DNA from: Mitsuaria sp. 7
Lineage (GTDB): Bacteria > Pseudomonadota > Gammaproteobacteria > Burkholderiales > Burkholderiaceae_C
Assembly (NCBI RefSeq): GCF_001653795.1
Contig: NZ_CP011514.1
Location: 2,395,715 to 2,459,714 of the forward strand
Direction of reading: 5' to 3'
Length of the DNA: 64,000 nucleotides
Both the position numbers and the translations under genes were made by a program. This document shows, in pieces, positions 8,017 through 16,996 of this stretch (the stretch's first letter is position 1; every line of letters starts with the position of its first letter). The notes below the pieces were generated by a model. It did not search any database and was not told where the DNA came from. It saw only the letters and a list, made by a program, of their open reading frames with translations.

Positions 8017-8982
8017 ATGAAGAGACAAGCATTCCTCTGGGCCGGCGCCGCGTTGGCGTTCGCCGCCCCGCTCGCGTTCGCGCAATCCCTCCCCGCCGGC
8101 CCGCTCAAGATCGTCGTCGGCTACTCGGCCGGCGGCGCCGTGGACGTGGTCGCGCGCGCCGTCGCGGTGCGGCTGCAGACCGAGCTCAAGCAGCCGGTCA
8201 TCGTCGACAACAAGCCCGGCGGCGGCAGCAACATCGCCGCCCGTACCGTCGCGTCCTCGCCGGCCGACGGCGCCACGCTGCTGATGGCCGCCAACGCCGT
8301 CGCGGCCAACATGGCCCTCTACCAGCCGCCGCCCTACGACGTCGAGAAAGACCTGGCCCCCGTCGCGCTGATCGGCCGCGTGCCGGTCATCATCGCGGTC
8401 AACCCCGAGTCGCCCTACAAGACGCTCGCCCAGCTGATCGAGGCCGCCAAGGCCAAGCCGGAATCCGTCGGCTACGCGACGCCGGGCAACGGCTCCACGC
8501 CGCATCTGGCCGTCGAGCTGTTCGCCAGCGCCGCCAAGATCAACCTCATGCACGTGCCCTACAAGGGCGGCGCCCAGGCGCTCACCGACGTCATCGGCGG
8601 CCAGGTGCCGGTCGTGGCGCTCAACGCGCTCGAGATCCTGCCGCACTGGAAGAGCGGCAAGCTGCGCCCGCTCGCCGTGCTGAGCGCCAAACGCTCCGCG
8701 CTGTTCCCCGACGTGCCGACCATCGCCGAGTCCGGCTTCCCGGGCTTCGAGGCCTCCGTCTGGTACGGCCTGATGGCGCCGGCCGGCACGCCCAAGCCGG
8801 TGCTCGCCGCGCTGAGCGCCGCCGCCGTCAAGGCCGCCAACTCGTCCGAGGTCAAGGAACGCCTGGCCCAGGCCGGCGGCGAGAGCACGCCCGGCGACGC
8901 CGCGGCCTTCGCCAAGCACCTGCATGCCGAGCGCGAGCGCTACACGAAGCTGATCACCGCCGCGAAGATCAAGCCGGACTGA
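8017..8982 (+). CDS. Bug/TctC family periplasmic substrate-binding protein 2
   Basis: A 321-residue solute receptor. The ATG (MKRQAFLWAG) starts a Sec signal peptide with likely cleavage at AFA-QSLPAG. The mature start LKIVVGYSAGG and the ligand-loop segments VIVDNKPGGGSN and SSPADGATLL are typical of Bug proteins. AAGG lies 5 bases before the ATG. It follows the LysR gene by 148 bases and precedes a third Bug gene on the same strand. The ligand is unknown; Bug proteins bind carboxylates such as citrate, aspartate, nicotinate or aromatic acids. Confidence 0.92.
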   Translation: MKRQAFLWAGAALAFAAPLAFAQSLPAGPLKIVVGYSAGGAVDVVARAVAVRLQTELKQPVIVDNKPGGGSNIAARTVASSPADGATLLMAANAVAANMALYQPPPYDVEKDLAPVALIGRVPVIIAVNPESPYKTLAQLIEAAKAKPESVGYATPGNGSTPHLAVELFASAAKINLMHVPYKGGAQALTDVIGGQVPVVALNALEILPHWKSGKLRPLAVLSAKRSALFPDVPTIAESGFPGFEASVWYGLMAPAGTPKPVLAALSAAAVKAANSSEVKERLAQAGGESTPGDAAAFAKHLHAERERYTKLITAAKIKPD

Positions 8983-9115
8983 GGAACGGGCGAGGCGCGC
9001 GCGCTTCCCCGGACAACGGGCGATCTGCGCGTCCGCCGCGCCGCCCGGCCGGGTAATCACGCTCGCGATGCGCAGGGAATCGACGTCTCATCGATCCACA
9101 AGATCAGGAGACACC

Positions 9116-10147
9116 ATGTCCACTCCCCGCTCCACACGCCTCGCCACGTCGGACCTCTTCCACCGCGCCGCGTCCCGGCGCACGATCGTCGCCGCCGCAG
9201 CTGCCACCGCAATGCTTGGCGTCTTCGCCGCCCTCCCCGCGATGGCGCAGGACTTCCCCTCCAAGCCCATCCGCTTCATCGTGCCCTACGCGGCGGGCGG
9301 GACGACCGACCTGGTCGCCCGCACGGTCGGCGCGCACATGTCGCAGACGCTGGGCCAGACCGTCGTCATCGAGAACCGCGGCGGCGCCGGCGGCAACCTC
9401 GGCATGGACGCCGTCGCCAAGGCCGCGCCCGACGGCTACACGGTCGGGATGGGCGCCATCTCCACCAACGCGCTGAACCCGCACATCTACAAGAAGATGT
9501 CCTTCGATCCGCGCAAGGACTTCAGCGCGATCGGGCTGCTCGGGAACTCGACCATCGTGCTGGAGGTCTCGCCGTCGCTGCCGGTCAAGACCGTCGCGGA
9601 GCTGCGCGCCCATGTCGCGAAGAATCCCGGCACGCCTTTCGGCACGGCGGGCGCGGGGACCTCGATGCATCTGGCCGGCGTGCTGTTCGGCCAGCTCAGC
9701 CACACCGAGTGGGTGCACGTGCCCTACAAGGGCAGCGCGCCGCTGATCACCGACCTCATCGGCGGTCAGATCCAGGTCGCCTTCGATAACCTGCCCGCCT
9801 CACTCCCGCACATCCAGGCCGGCAAGCTGCGCGCGCTGGCGGTGGCCGGCTCGCAGCGCAACCCCGCGCTGCCGGACGTGCCGACGCTGGCCGAGGCCGG
9901 CCTGCCCGGTTATGCGATCGAACCGTGGTTCGGCGTGTACGGTCCCGCCGGATTGCCCGCGCCGGTCGTGCGCCGGCTGGAGCAGGCGCTGAAGGCCGCG
10001 CTGGCCGATCCCGGCGTGAAGGACAAGCTCGTCGCCGCCGGCTTCTCGCCGAAGTCCTCGACCGCCGCGGAGCTCGCGACGCTGTCCTCGCAGGAGTACG
10101 AGCGCCTGGGCAAGGTGGCGCGCAGCGCCAGCATGACGGCGGACTGA
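9116..10147 (+). CDS. Bug/TctC family periplasmic substrate-binding protein 3
   Basis: A 343-residue solute receptor. The ATG (MSTPRSTR) follows AGGAG by 5 bases; a more upstream in-frame start is disfavoured. The signal peptide is long, with SRRTIVAAAAATAML and cleavage near AMA-QDFPSK. IVPYAAGGTTD, ENRGGAGGN and APDGYT are the family signatures. It lies 133 bases after Bug gene 2 and may be transcribed separately. It is convergent with a metalloprotease gene whose stop is only 19 bases away, so the two transcripts must end in a very short space. Confidence 0.92.
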   Translation: MSTPRSTRLATSDLFHRAASRRTIVAAAAATAMLGVFAALPAMAQDFPSKPIRFIVPYAAGGTTDLVARTVGAHMSQTLGQTVVIENRGGAGGNLGMDAVAKAAPDGYTVGMGAISTNALNPHIYKKMSFDPRKDFSAIGLLGNSTIVLEVSPSLPVKTVAELRAHVAKNPGTPFGTAGAGTSMHLAGVLFGQLSHTEWVHVPYKGSAPLITDLIGGQIQVAFDNLPASLPHIQAGKLRALAVAGSQRNPALPDVPTLAEAGLPGYAIEPWFGVYGPAGLPAPVVRRLEQALKAALADPGVKDKLVAAGFSPKSSTAAELATLSSQEYERLGKVARSASMTAD

Positions 10148-10166
10148 GCGCCCGCCCCGCTTCGCG

Positions 10167-12476
10167 TCAGCGCGCGGGCCGCTTCACCACGGCACCGGCC
10201 CTGCAGGAGGCCGTGTCGAACTGCGTCGTGCCCGGCGCGCCACGGCCGCCGGTGGCGCCGTCCGCCGGCGTCCACTCGTTCACCAGCGGCAGGCTGCCGC
10301 CGAAGTCCGCGGCGTTCATCGCGGTGAAGCGCGTCTGCCACTGCGAGCCGTGCGGCGTGCTGAAGAGCTGCAGCTTCGTCAGCCCGCCGCGGCCCGTCGG
10401 CAGGTTCACCGCGAAGGTCGCGAAGTTGTCGCCGCTGGTCGCGTCCTTCGCGCCTCGCTTGTAGCCGCTGGCATCGTTGGGCCGGTTGAAGTCGCGATAG
10501 CCGATCGGCAGCAGATGCCGCAGCACGGTGCCGTCCGCGTAGGTCGCGACGAGCGTGTAGTCGCAGCCGTTGCCGACGCAGTAATAGCCGCTCCAGCCGC
10601 CCGGCTTGTCGCTCAGGATGCGGTCCACGTCGGCCTGCACGGTCGGGTCCATGCGCTGCGGCAGGTTGCCGGTCCAGGCCGGCGTCACCACCATCGTGCT
10701 GGCCGTCGGCGCCAGGTTGAAGTGGGACACGGTGCCGATCACCGTCTGGACCTGCTGGTCGAGCTGGAGCACGTCGACACCCGCCCGCGCGCGGTCGTCG
10801 TTCGAGACTTTCTCGAACGCGCCCGTCGTGCGGTTCCAGCGCTTGTAGCCGCCGTCGAAGCTCGCGTCCGGGAACAGCTTGTCCAGGAAGCCCTGCTGCA
10901 TGATCGCCGCCTGGTAGTCGGAGAAGGCGTTCCAGCGGTAGGTCTGCGCGTTGCGGTCGTCGTCGCCGCCGGACATCGGCGTGCGCTGGTAACAGACGCC
11001 GTTGACGGTGCGCGCGCCGCAATCCTGTCCGCTGAACTCCCGCGTCGTCAGCAGTTGCTGCTTCACGCTGTCGAAGCTCCAGACCGAGCCGCTCTTCGTC
11101 CCCATCGGATACGGATCGTCGCCAGCATCCGCCGCCGCGTCCGCATGCGGCAGTCCGTAGGCATGGCCCATCTCGTGGTTGAAGATCGCCGAGTAGATTG
11201 TGTCGGGGCGGTAGTCGCCGCCCGACACGGCCACGCCGCCGCCGCCCAGTCCGCCGCCGGTCGAGGCCGCCACCTGCTTGCCGCCGTTGATCGTCTGCAC
11301 GAAGCCGTAGAAGCCCGCCGCGAACGAGCCGTCGCGGTTGCCCGTCCAGCCGCGCATGTCGCCGAGGATGCGCAGCATCCGGGCGTTGGTGTCGCCGTCG
11401 ATCGCGCGGTAGTCGGCCCATGAGGAGACCGTCATCGCCGGATAGCAGAACTTGTCGTCGTTGCGGCCGGGCACCGCGAGCTGGTCGATCGTCACCGCGC
11501 CCGCGACGCGCGTGTCGAGCTTCGCGACGGGCAGCTTCTCGCGGTACTCGACGTCGATGGCGTAGCCCGCGGTCGCCGCGGCGCCGAGCTTGAAATCCGC
11601 CACCACGGACTGCGCCACGCGCGCGCCGAAGAGATACATCGGCACGGTGTGATGCTTGAGCGTCGTCGCCGGCGTGACCGTCAGCGCGATGGTGCGCGGC
11701 GACGAGAAGTCGACGTTGCCGACCTCCAGCTTCGCGCCGATCTGCACCCATTCACGGGGCAGCAGCGCGCTGTACTTGACCGTCGAATAGGCGACGCCGC
11801 CGCCGTCCGCCGCGGGCAGCTTGGCCGGCACGTTCATCGTCAGCGGGCCGAGCGTGCGACCGTCGGCGAGCCTGGCGCGCACGACCAGCGTGTTCACGCC
11901 GCTGGCCGGCTCGAGCATCAGCAGCGCCGCGCGATCGGCCACCAGCTGCAGCTTGCGGCTCGTGTTGTTCTTGACCTCGTTGGGCGACTGCAGCGTGCGG
12001 CCGCCCGCCGGGATCACATGCGTCTGCGCCAGCTCGACGCCGCGCAGTTCGGGCGTCGGAGCTGGTGCAGGTGCTGCAGGGGTCGGTGCCGGCGCGGGAG
12101 CCGGTGCTGGCGCTGGAGACGGTGCGGGCGCCGGGCCAGGTGCGGGAGCCGGTGACGGCGCAGGGGCCGGGCCAGGCGCGGGACCCGGTGCAGGCGCAGG
12201 CGCAGGGGACGGTGCGGGCGCGGGGGACGGCGAAGGCCCCGCCGCCGGAGGCGATGCGGGATAGTTCGGCGGTGCAGGGGCCGGTCCAGGGACGGGCGCG
12301 GGAGCCGGCGCGGGGCCAGGCGTTGCGCTGCCGCCGCCATCGCCCGGCGTGGTCCCTTGCGTGGGCGTCGGCGTCGTCGCGGTGTCCTTGTCGCCACCAC
12401 CGCCGCAAGCCGCCATGGCGGCCGCGGCGATCAAGGCGACGACGGAAGGAAAGACGTTCGGGCGAGGACGGTTCAT
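10167..12476 (-). CDS. Secreted zinc metalloprotease, M66-like, paralog 1 (putative lipoprotein)
   Basis: A 769-residue predicted secreted protease. The N-terminus MNRPRPNVFPSVVALIAAAA ends in AMAAC-GGGG, a lipobox-like site with Cys24, so it may be a lipoprotein. Residues about 50-142 are a Pro/Ala/Gly linker. The active site HEMGHAYGLPHAD (from His434) is an extended HExxHxxGxxHxD zinc site as in M66 (StcE/TagA) peptidases. Six Cys residues in the C-terminal half may form disulfides. A close paralog is next door on the same strand. The ATG at 12476 has no clear ribosome site; a TTG at 12551 is an alternative but would put a poor extension before the signal peptide. Target proteins are unknown. 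Confidence 0.82.
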   Translation of the reverse strand: MNRPRPNVFPSVVALIAAAAMAACGGGGDKDTATTPTPTQGTTPGDGGGSATPGPAPAPAPVPGPAPAPPNYPASPPAAGPSPSPAPAPSPAPAPAPGPAPGPAPAPSPAPAPGPAPAPSPAPAPAPAPAPTPAAPAPAPTPELRGVELAQTHVIPAGGRTLQSPNEVKNNTSRKLQLVADRAALLMLEPASGVNTLVVRARLADGRTLGPLTMNVPAKLPAADGGGVAYSTVKYSALLPREWVQIGAKLEVGNVDFSSPRTIALTVTPATTLKHHTVPMYLFGARVAQSVVADFKLGAAATAGYAIDVEYREKLPVAKLDTRVAGAVTIDQLAVPGRNDDKFCYPAMTVSSWADYRAIDGDTNARMLRILGDMRGWTGNRDGSFAAGFYGFVQTINGGKQVAASTGGGLGGGGVAVSGGDYRPDTIYSAIFNHEMGHAYGLPHADAAADAGDDPYPMGTKSGSVWSFDSVKQQLLTTREFSGQDCGARTVNGVCYQRTPMSGGDDDRNAQTYRWNAFSDYQAAIMQQGFLDKLFPDASFDGGYKRWNRTTGAFEKVSNDDRARAGVDVLQLDQQVQTVIGTVSHFNLAPTASTMVVTPAWTGNLPQRMDPTVQADVDRILSDKPGGWSGYYCVGNGCDYTLVATYADGTVLRHLLPIGYRDFNRPNDASGYKRGAKDATSGDNFATFAVNLPTGRGGLTKLQLFSTPHGSQWQTRFTAMNAADFGGSLPLVNEWTPADGATGGRGAPGTTQFDTASCRAGAVVKRPAR

Positions 12477-12544
12477 CACGGGCGAGGAGCAATTCGGATC
12501 GGGCCGCGATGATCGTGGATCAGGCTTGAAAGCGCATTCATGCC

Positions 12545-12583
12545 TGACCAACTCTTACACCTGATTCAGCCCCGCCACAGGTC
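12545..12583 (-). promoter_or_regulatory. Conserved upstream block of metalloprotease paralog 1
   Basis: This 39-base block matches 15142-15179 upstream of paralog 2 with only three substitutions and one indel, and begins 69 bases before the ATG (72 in paralog 2). The most conserved core, read on the coding strand, is GTAAGAGTTGGTCA preceded by ATCAGG. It is much better conserved than the sequence between it and either ATG, so it probably contains the promoter or a regulator site. Confidence 0.55.
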
Positions 12584-12631
12584 GCGGTGTGGTCGCGGTG
12601 TGGTCGCGGTGTGGTCGCGGTGTGGTCGCGG
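12581..12631. repeat. 11-base tandem repeat, 4.6 copies
   Basis: GTCGCGGTGTG is repeated four times without error and then a partial GTCGCGG. It lies in the intergenic space between the two metalloprotease paralogs, immediately upstream of the shared promoter block of paralog 1. Confidence 0.9.
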
Positions 12632-12670
12632 GGTCAGGTGTTGCGCCCACCGGCGCGGGGTCGATGGCGC

Positions 12671-15070
12671 TCAGCGCGCGGGGCGCTTCACGACGGCGCC
12701 GACCTTGCACGACGCGGTGTCGAACTGCGTGGTGCCGGGCGCGCCCTTGCCGCCGCTGGTGCCGTCCGCCGGCGTCCACTCGTTCACCAGCGGCAAGGTG
12801 CCGCCGAAGTCCGCGGCGTTCATCGGGGTGAAGCGCGTCTGCCACAGCGAGCCGTGCGGCGTGCTGAAGAGCTGCAGCTTCACCAGCCCGCCGCGGCCCG
12901 TCGGCAGGTTCACCGCGTAGGTGGCGAAGTTGTCCGCGCTGGTCGCGTCCTTCGCGCCGCGCTTGTAGCCGGTCGCGTCGTTGGGCTTGTTCCAGTCGCG
13001 ATAGCCGATCGGCAACAGGTGACGCAGCACCGTGCCGTCCGCGTAGGTCGCCACCAGCGTGTAGTCGCAGCCGCTGGTCACGCAGTAGTAGCCGCTCCAG
13101 CCGCCGGGCTTGTCGCTCAGGAGGCGGTCGACGTCGGCCTGCACCGTCGGGTCGATGCGCTGCGGCAGGTTGCCCGTCCACGCGGGCGTCACCACCATCG
13201 TGCTGGCCGTCGGCGCGACGTTGAAGTGCGACACCGTGCCGATCACCGTCTGGACCTGCTGGTCCAGCTGCAGCACGTCGGTGCCCGCCCGGGCGCGGTC
13301 GTCGTTGGAGACCTTCTCGAAGGCGCCCGTCGTGCGGTTCCAGCGCTTGTAGCCGCCGTCGACAGTCGAGTCCGGGAAGAGCTTGTCCAGGAAGCCCTGC
13401 TGCAGGATCGCGGCCTGGTAGTCCGAGAACGCGTTCCAGCGGTAGCTCGCCGCGTTGCGGTCGTCGTCGCCGCCCGACATCGGCGTGCGCTGGTAGCAGA
13501 CGCCGTCGACGGTGCGGGTGTCGCAGGACTGGCCGCTGAACTCGCGCGTCGTCAGCAACTGCTGCTTCACGCTGTCGAAGCCCCAGGCCGAGCCGCTCTT
13601 GGTGCCCAGCTTGTACGGGTCGTCGCCGGCCTCGGCCGCGGCGTCCGCATGCGGCAGCCCGTAGGCATGCCCCATCTCGTGATTGAAGATCGCCGAGTAG
13701 ATCGTGTCCGGCCGGTAGTCGCCACCCGACACGGCCACGCCGTTGCCGCCCACGCCGCCGCCGGTCGAGGCCGCGACCTGCTTGCCGCCGGTCACCGTCT
13801 GGACGAAGCCGTAGAAGCCCGCCGCGAAGGACTGGTCCCGGTTGCCCGTCCAGCCGCGCATGTCGCGCAGGAGGCGCAGCATCCGGGCGTTCGTGTCGCC
13901 GTCGATGGCGCGGTAATCGGCCCACGACGACACCGTCATCGCGGGATGGCAGAACTTGTCGTCGTTGCGGCCGGGCACGGCCAGCTGGTCGATCGTCACC
14001 GCGCCCGCGAGGCGCGTGTCGAGCTTCGCGACCGGCAGCTTCTCGCGGTACTCGACGTCGATCGGGTAACCGGCCGTCGAGAACGCGCTGAGGTTGAAGT
14101 CCGGCACGACCGACTGCGCGGCGCGCGCGCCGAACAGGTAGATCGGCACCGTGTGGTGCTTGAGCGTCGTGGCCGGCGTGACGGTCAGCCCGATCGTCCG
14201 CGGCGACGAGAAGTCGGTCTGTCCGACTTCCAGCGTCACGCCGATCTGCACCCACTCCTTGGGCAGCAGCGCGCTGTACTTGACCGATGAATACGCGACG
14301 CCGCCGCCGTCCGAGGTCGGCAGCCGGGCCGGCGCGTTCATCGTCAGCGGGCCGAGCGTGCGGCCGTCGGCGAGCTTGGCGCGGACCAGCAGCGTGCCCA
14401 CCGCGCCGCCCGTCGTGGACGGCTGCAACATCAGCAGCGCCGCGCGGTCGGCCACCAGCTGGAGTTTGCGGTTCTTGTTGAGCTTGGCCTCGTTGGGCGA
14501 CTGCAAGGTGCGGCCGCCGGGCGGGATCACATGGGTCTGGGCGAGTTCCACACCCAGCAGTTCCGGCGTGGGCGTCGGTGCGGGCTGGACCGCGGGCGCC
14601 GCGACCGGCGCGGGTGCGGGCGCTGGGGTCGGCGCCGGCGCCGGGGCGGGCGACGGCGACGAGGCGGCAGAAGAAGGTCCCGGCAGGTAGAGCGCCATGG
14701 CGCGCACCGGCGCGGGCGCTGGTTCCACCGGCTGCGTCGAGACGCTGGAAACGGCGAAGCGCATCGGCACGGACGGGCTCGATCGCGCCGTCACGGTCGC
14801 CGGGGCAGGCGCCGGCGGGATCACCGGCGGCGGCACCGGCACCGCGCCGGTCAAGGCGAATTTCGGCTTCTTGGCGGCCGGTGCGGGAGATTGCGTTGGT
14901 CGCACGGGCCCCATGCGGGCATCGCCGTCGGTGTTGCCGGTGGCGCCCTGCGCGGTCGGGATCACGGCGCGTTCAGGCTCGCTGCTGCCCCCCGCCTTGT
15001 AGGCGGCGAACGACGCTGCGGCGATGAACGCGGCAACGGAAACGACCGCTTTGGGGAAGGGAACCGTCAT
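12671..15070 (-). CDS. Secreted zinc metalloprotease, M66-like, paralog 2
   Basis: A 799-residue paralog of the preceding protease; the catalytic and C-terminal halves are nearly the same residue by residue, including HEMGHAYGLPHADAA (from His464) and the VCYQRTPMSGGDDDRN segment. The N-terminal part differs. MTVPFPKAVVSVAAFIAAAS is a signal peptide or anchor without a lipobox Cys, and the linker is shorter, Pro-rich and interrupted by other sequence. The start is ambiguous. The ATG at 15070 has no ribosome site, whereas a TTG at 15112 follows AGGAAGG by 4 bases and would add 14 residues. The two copies arose by tandem duplication and probably share a promoter element. Confidence 0.82.
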   Translation of the reverse strand: MTVPFPKAVVSVAAFIAAASFAAYKAGGSSEPERAVIPTAQGATGNTDGDARMGPVRPTQSPAPAAKKPKFALTGAVPVPPPVIPPAPAPATVTARSSPSVPMRFAVSSVSTQPVEPAPAPVRAMALYLPGPSSAASSPSPAPAPAPTPAPAPAPVAAPAVQPAPTPTPELLGVELAQTHVIPPGGRTLQSPNEAKLNKNRKLQLVADRAALLMLQPSTTGGAVGTLLVRAKLADGRTLGPLTMNAPARLPTSDGGGVAYSSVKYSALLPKEWVQIGVTLEVGQTDFSSPRTIGLTVTPATTLKHHTVPIYLFGARAAQSVVPDFNLSAFSTAGYPIDVEYREKLPVAKLDTRLAGAVTIDQLAVPGRNDDKFCHPAMTVSSWADYRAIDGDTNARMLRLLRDMRGWTGNRDQSFAAGFYGFVQTVTGGKQVAASTGGGVGGNGVAVSGGDYRPDTIYSAIFNHEMGHAYGLPHADAAAEAGDDPYKLGTKSGSAWGFDSVKQQLLTTREFSGQSCDTRTVDGVCYQRTPMSGGDDDRNAASYRWNAFSDYQAAILQQGFLDKLFPDSTVDGGYKRWNRTTGAFEKVSNDDRARAGTDVLQLDQQVQTVIGTVSHFNVAPTASTMVVTPAWTGNLPQRIDPTVQADVDRLLSDKPGGWSGYYCVTSGCDYTLVATYADGTVLRHLLPIGYRDWNKPNDATGYKRGAKDATSADNFATYAVNLPTGRGGLVKLQLFSTPHGSLWQTRFTPMNAADFGGTLPLVNEWTPADGTSGGKGAPGTTQFDTASCKVGAVVKRPAR

Positions 15071-15141
15071 GAGTGCGACATACGAATCTGCAAAAAGGCG
15101 GCGAATGATCAACGATCCTTCCTGGTTCTTTGCCTCCCCTT

Positions 15142-15179
15142 GACCAACTCTTACGCCTGATGCAGCCCGCTACAGGTCA
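15142..15179 (-). promoter_or_regulatory. Conserved upstream block of metalloprotease paralog 2
   Basis: Counterpart of 12545-12583 at almost the same distance from the start codon. On the other side lies the divergent PhoD-type phosphatase gene, so the block could in principle influence that gene too. Confidence 0.55.
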
Positions 15180-15218
15180 CTCGGGAGAGGTAGTCACGGG
15201 GCGCCGGATGCCATCGGC

Positions 15219-15246
15219 GGTCATCGGAGGTCACGCGGTCGTCAGG
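15219..15246 (+). promoter_or_regulatory. GTCA direct repeats before the phosphatase gene
   Basis: GGTCAT, GGTCAC and CGTCAG half-sites recur every 10-11 bases and end 23 bases before the phosphatase ATG. Pho boxes are 11-base-spaced direct repeats of CTGTCAT type, so this is a weak match at a suggestive place. A PhoB role is inference. Confidence 0.25.
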
Positions 15247-15269
15247 CTTGGCCGCTACGCTCCGGGGTC

Positions 15270-16814
15270 ATGACTTGCCTCTGGACTCCTTCGCGCCGCG
15301 GCCTGCTGCAGGCCGCCCTCGCCGCCGGCTGCGCACCGGCCCTGCTCCGCCACGCCGACGCCGCCGTTGCGGCCGGCGCGCCGCTATTCGCCCTGGGCGT
15401 CGCCTCCGGCAGTCCGCGCGCGGAGCGTGTCGTGCTGTGGACGCGATTGATAGGCGACCGGCTGCCGGCCGAAGTGCCGGTGCAATGGGAACTGGCGGAA
15501 GACGAGGCCTTCAAGACCATCGTCGCGCGCGGCACCGAGCGCGCCGAGCCGGGCACCGCCCACAGCGTGCATGCCGAGCCTGCGGGCCTGCGTCCGGACC
15601 GCTGGTACTGGTATCGCTTCCGCGCGCTCGGTCAGCAGAGCCCGGTGGGTCGCACGCGCACCGCGCCGGCCGCCGGCATCGCACCGGCCTCGCTGCGTTT
15701 CGCCATCGCGTCCTGCCAGCGCTACGACCACGGCGAGTACGCCGCCTGGGGCGACATGGCGTCGCAGGAGCTGGACCTGGTGCTCTTCCTCGGCGACTAC
15801 ATCTACGAATCCGCCACCGCGGTCGACAGCAAGGCGCTGCGCCGGCACCTCGGCGGGCAGTGCCGCACGCTGGACGACTACCGCCAGCGCTATGCCCAGT
15901 ACAAGGGCGATCCGCAGCTCCAGGCGATGCATGCCAAGGCGCCGTGGATCCTCACCTGGGACGACCACGAGACGCAGAACGACTGGGCGGGCGACGTGTC
16001 GCAAGACCTGGAACCCGACTTCCACCAGCGCCGCATCGCCGCCGCGCAGGCGTACTGGGAGCACCAGCCTTTCCCGAAGCACATGCGTCCGCGCGGCGCC
16101 GAGATGACGCTGAACCAGCGCTACGACTGGGGCAGCCTGGCGCGGCTCGTCACGATCGACGACCGCTCGTGGCGCGATCCGCAGGTGTGCCCGAAGCCGG
16201 GGCGCGGCGGGTCCAACACGGTGGATCTGAAGGACTGCCCGGCGATGCGCAATCCGCAGCGCACGCTGCTGGGCGCACCGCAGGAGCAATGGCTGCGCGA
16301 CAGCTGGGATGCCACGCGGCCGTGGAACCTGCTGGCGCAGCAGACCTTGATGGCGCGCTTCAATTCGCAGGATCCGGCGAAGGGGCCGGGGCGTTACTGG
16401 ACGGACGGATGGGACGGCTACCCGTTCGCGCGCGAGCGGCTGCTGCGGGATCTGGAGGCGCGGCAGGTGCCGAACGCGGTGGTGCTCGGCGGCGACGTGC
16501 ATGCGAACTACGTGGCCGATCTGAAGCTCGATTGGGATGATCCGAAGGCGCCGGTGCTGGCCAGCGAGTTCTGCGGGACGTCCATCTCCAGCAACGGATC
16601 GGAGCAATCGCGACTGGACAAGGCGATGCCCTTCAATCCGCACATCAAGTACGGTCGCAGTGATCAGCGCGGCTATATGCGCTTCGAGCTGCGCGCCGAG
16701 CGTCTGGAGGCCGAGCTTCGCAGCGTGCAGACGCCGTGGGACGCGAAGAGCGCGATGTTCACCGCAGCGCGATTCGCGGTGGAAGCGGGACGGCCGGGGG
16801 CGCAATCGGTCTGA
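15270..16814 (+). CDS. PhoD-type alkaline phosphatase/phosphodiesterase
   Basis: A 514-residue secreted metallophosphoesterase. The N-terminus carries a twin-arginine signal (SRRGLLQAALAAG). A PhoD N-terminal fibronectin-like domain (ALGVASGSPRAERVVLWTRL) is followed by the catalytic domain with LFLGDYIYE, TWDDHETQNDW and GGDVHANYVADL, the Fe/Ca-binding motifs of the family. Length is usual. It is divergent from metalloprotease paralog 2. It should release phosphate from phosphodi- and monoesters in the periplasm or outside the cell. Phosphate control is plausible but only weakly supported by the direct repeats upstream. Confidence 0.93.
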   Translation: MTCLWTPSRRGLLQAALAAGCAPALLRHADAAVAAGAPLFALGVASGSPRAERVVLWTRLIGDRLPAEVPVQWELAEDEAFKTIVARGTERAEPGTAHSVHAEPAGLRPDRWYWYRFRALGQQSPVGRTRTAPAAGIAPASLRFAIASCQRYDHGEYAAWGDMASQELDLVLFLGDYIYESATAVDSKALRRHLGGQCRTLDDYRQRYAQYKGDPQLQAMHAKAPWILTWDDHETQNDWAGDVSQDLEPDFHQRRIAAAQAYWEHQPFPKHMRPRGAEMTLNQRYDWGSLARLVTIDDRSWRDPQVCPKPGRGGSNTVDLKDCPAMRNPQRTLLGAPQEQWLRDSWDATRPWNLLAQQTLMARFNSQDPAKGPGRYWTDGWDGYPFARERLLRDLEARQVPNAVVLGGDVHANYVADLKLDWDDPKAPVLASEFCGTSISSNGSEQSRLDKAMPFNPHIKYGRSDQRGYMRFELRAERLEAELRSVQTPWDAKSAMFTAARFAVEAGRPGAQSV

Positions 16815-16857
16815 AGCGCGACGGCAGGCACGGCACCAATGCCGGTGGACTGCCGAG

Positions 16858-16992
16858 GCCGCTGGCCCTCACCCCTGCCCTCTCCCGCAAGCGGGAGAGG
16901 GAGTAAGAAAGGCGCTGCAGTTGCAGGTCAGCTCGGTGCATTCTCACTCCCTCTCCCGCTTGCGGGAGAGGGCGGGGGTGAGGGCCAGCAGC
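16858..16992. repeat. Imperfect palindromic intergenic repeat, copy 2
   Basis: Same ends and same CCCTCTCCCGC/GCGGGAGAGGG cores as the element at 3909-4020, with a longer, unrelated centre. Like copy 1 it sits between two convergent genes (phosphatase and histidine kinase). Confidence 0.85.
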
Positions 16993-16996
16993 CGTG

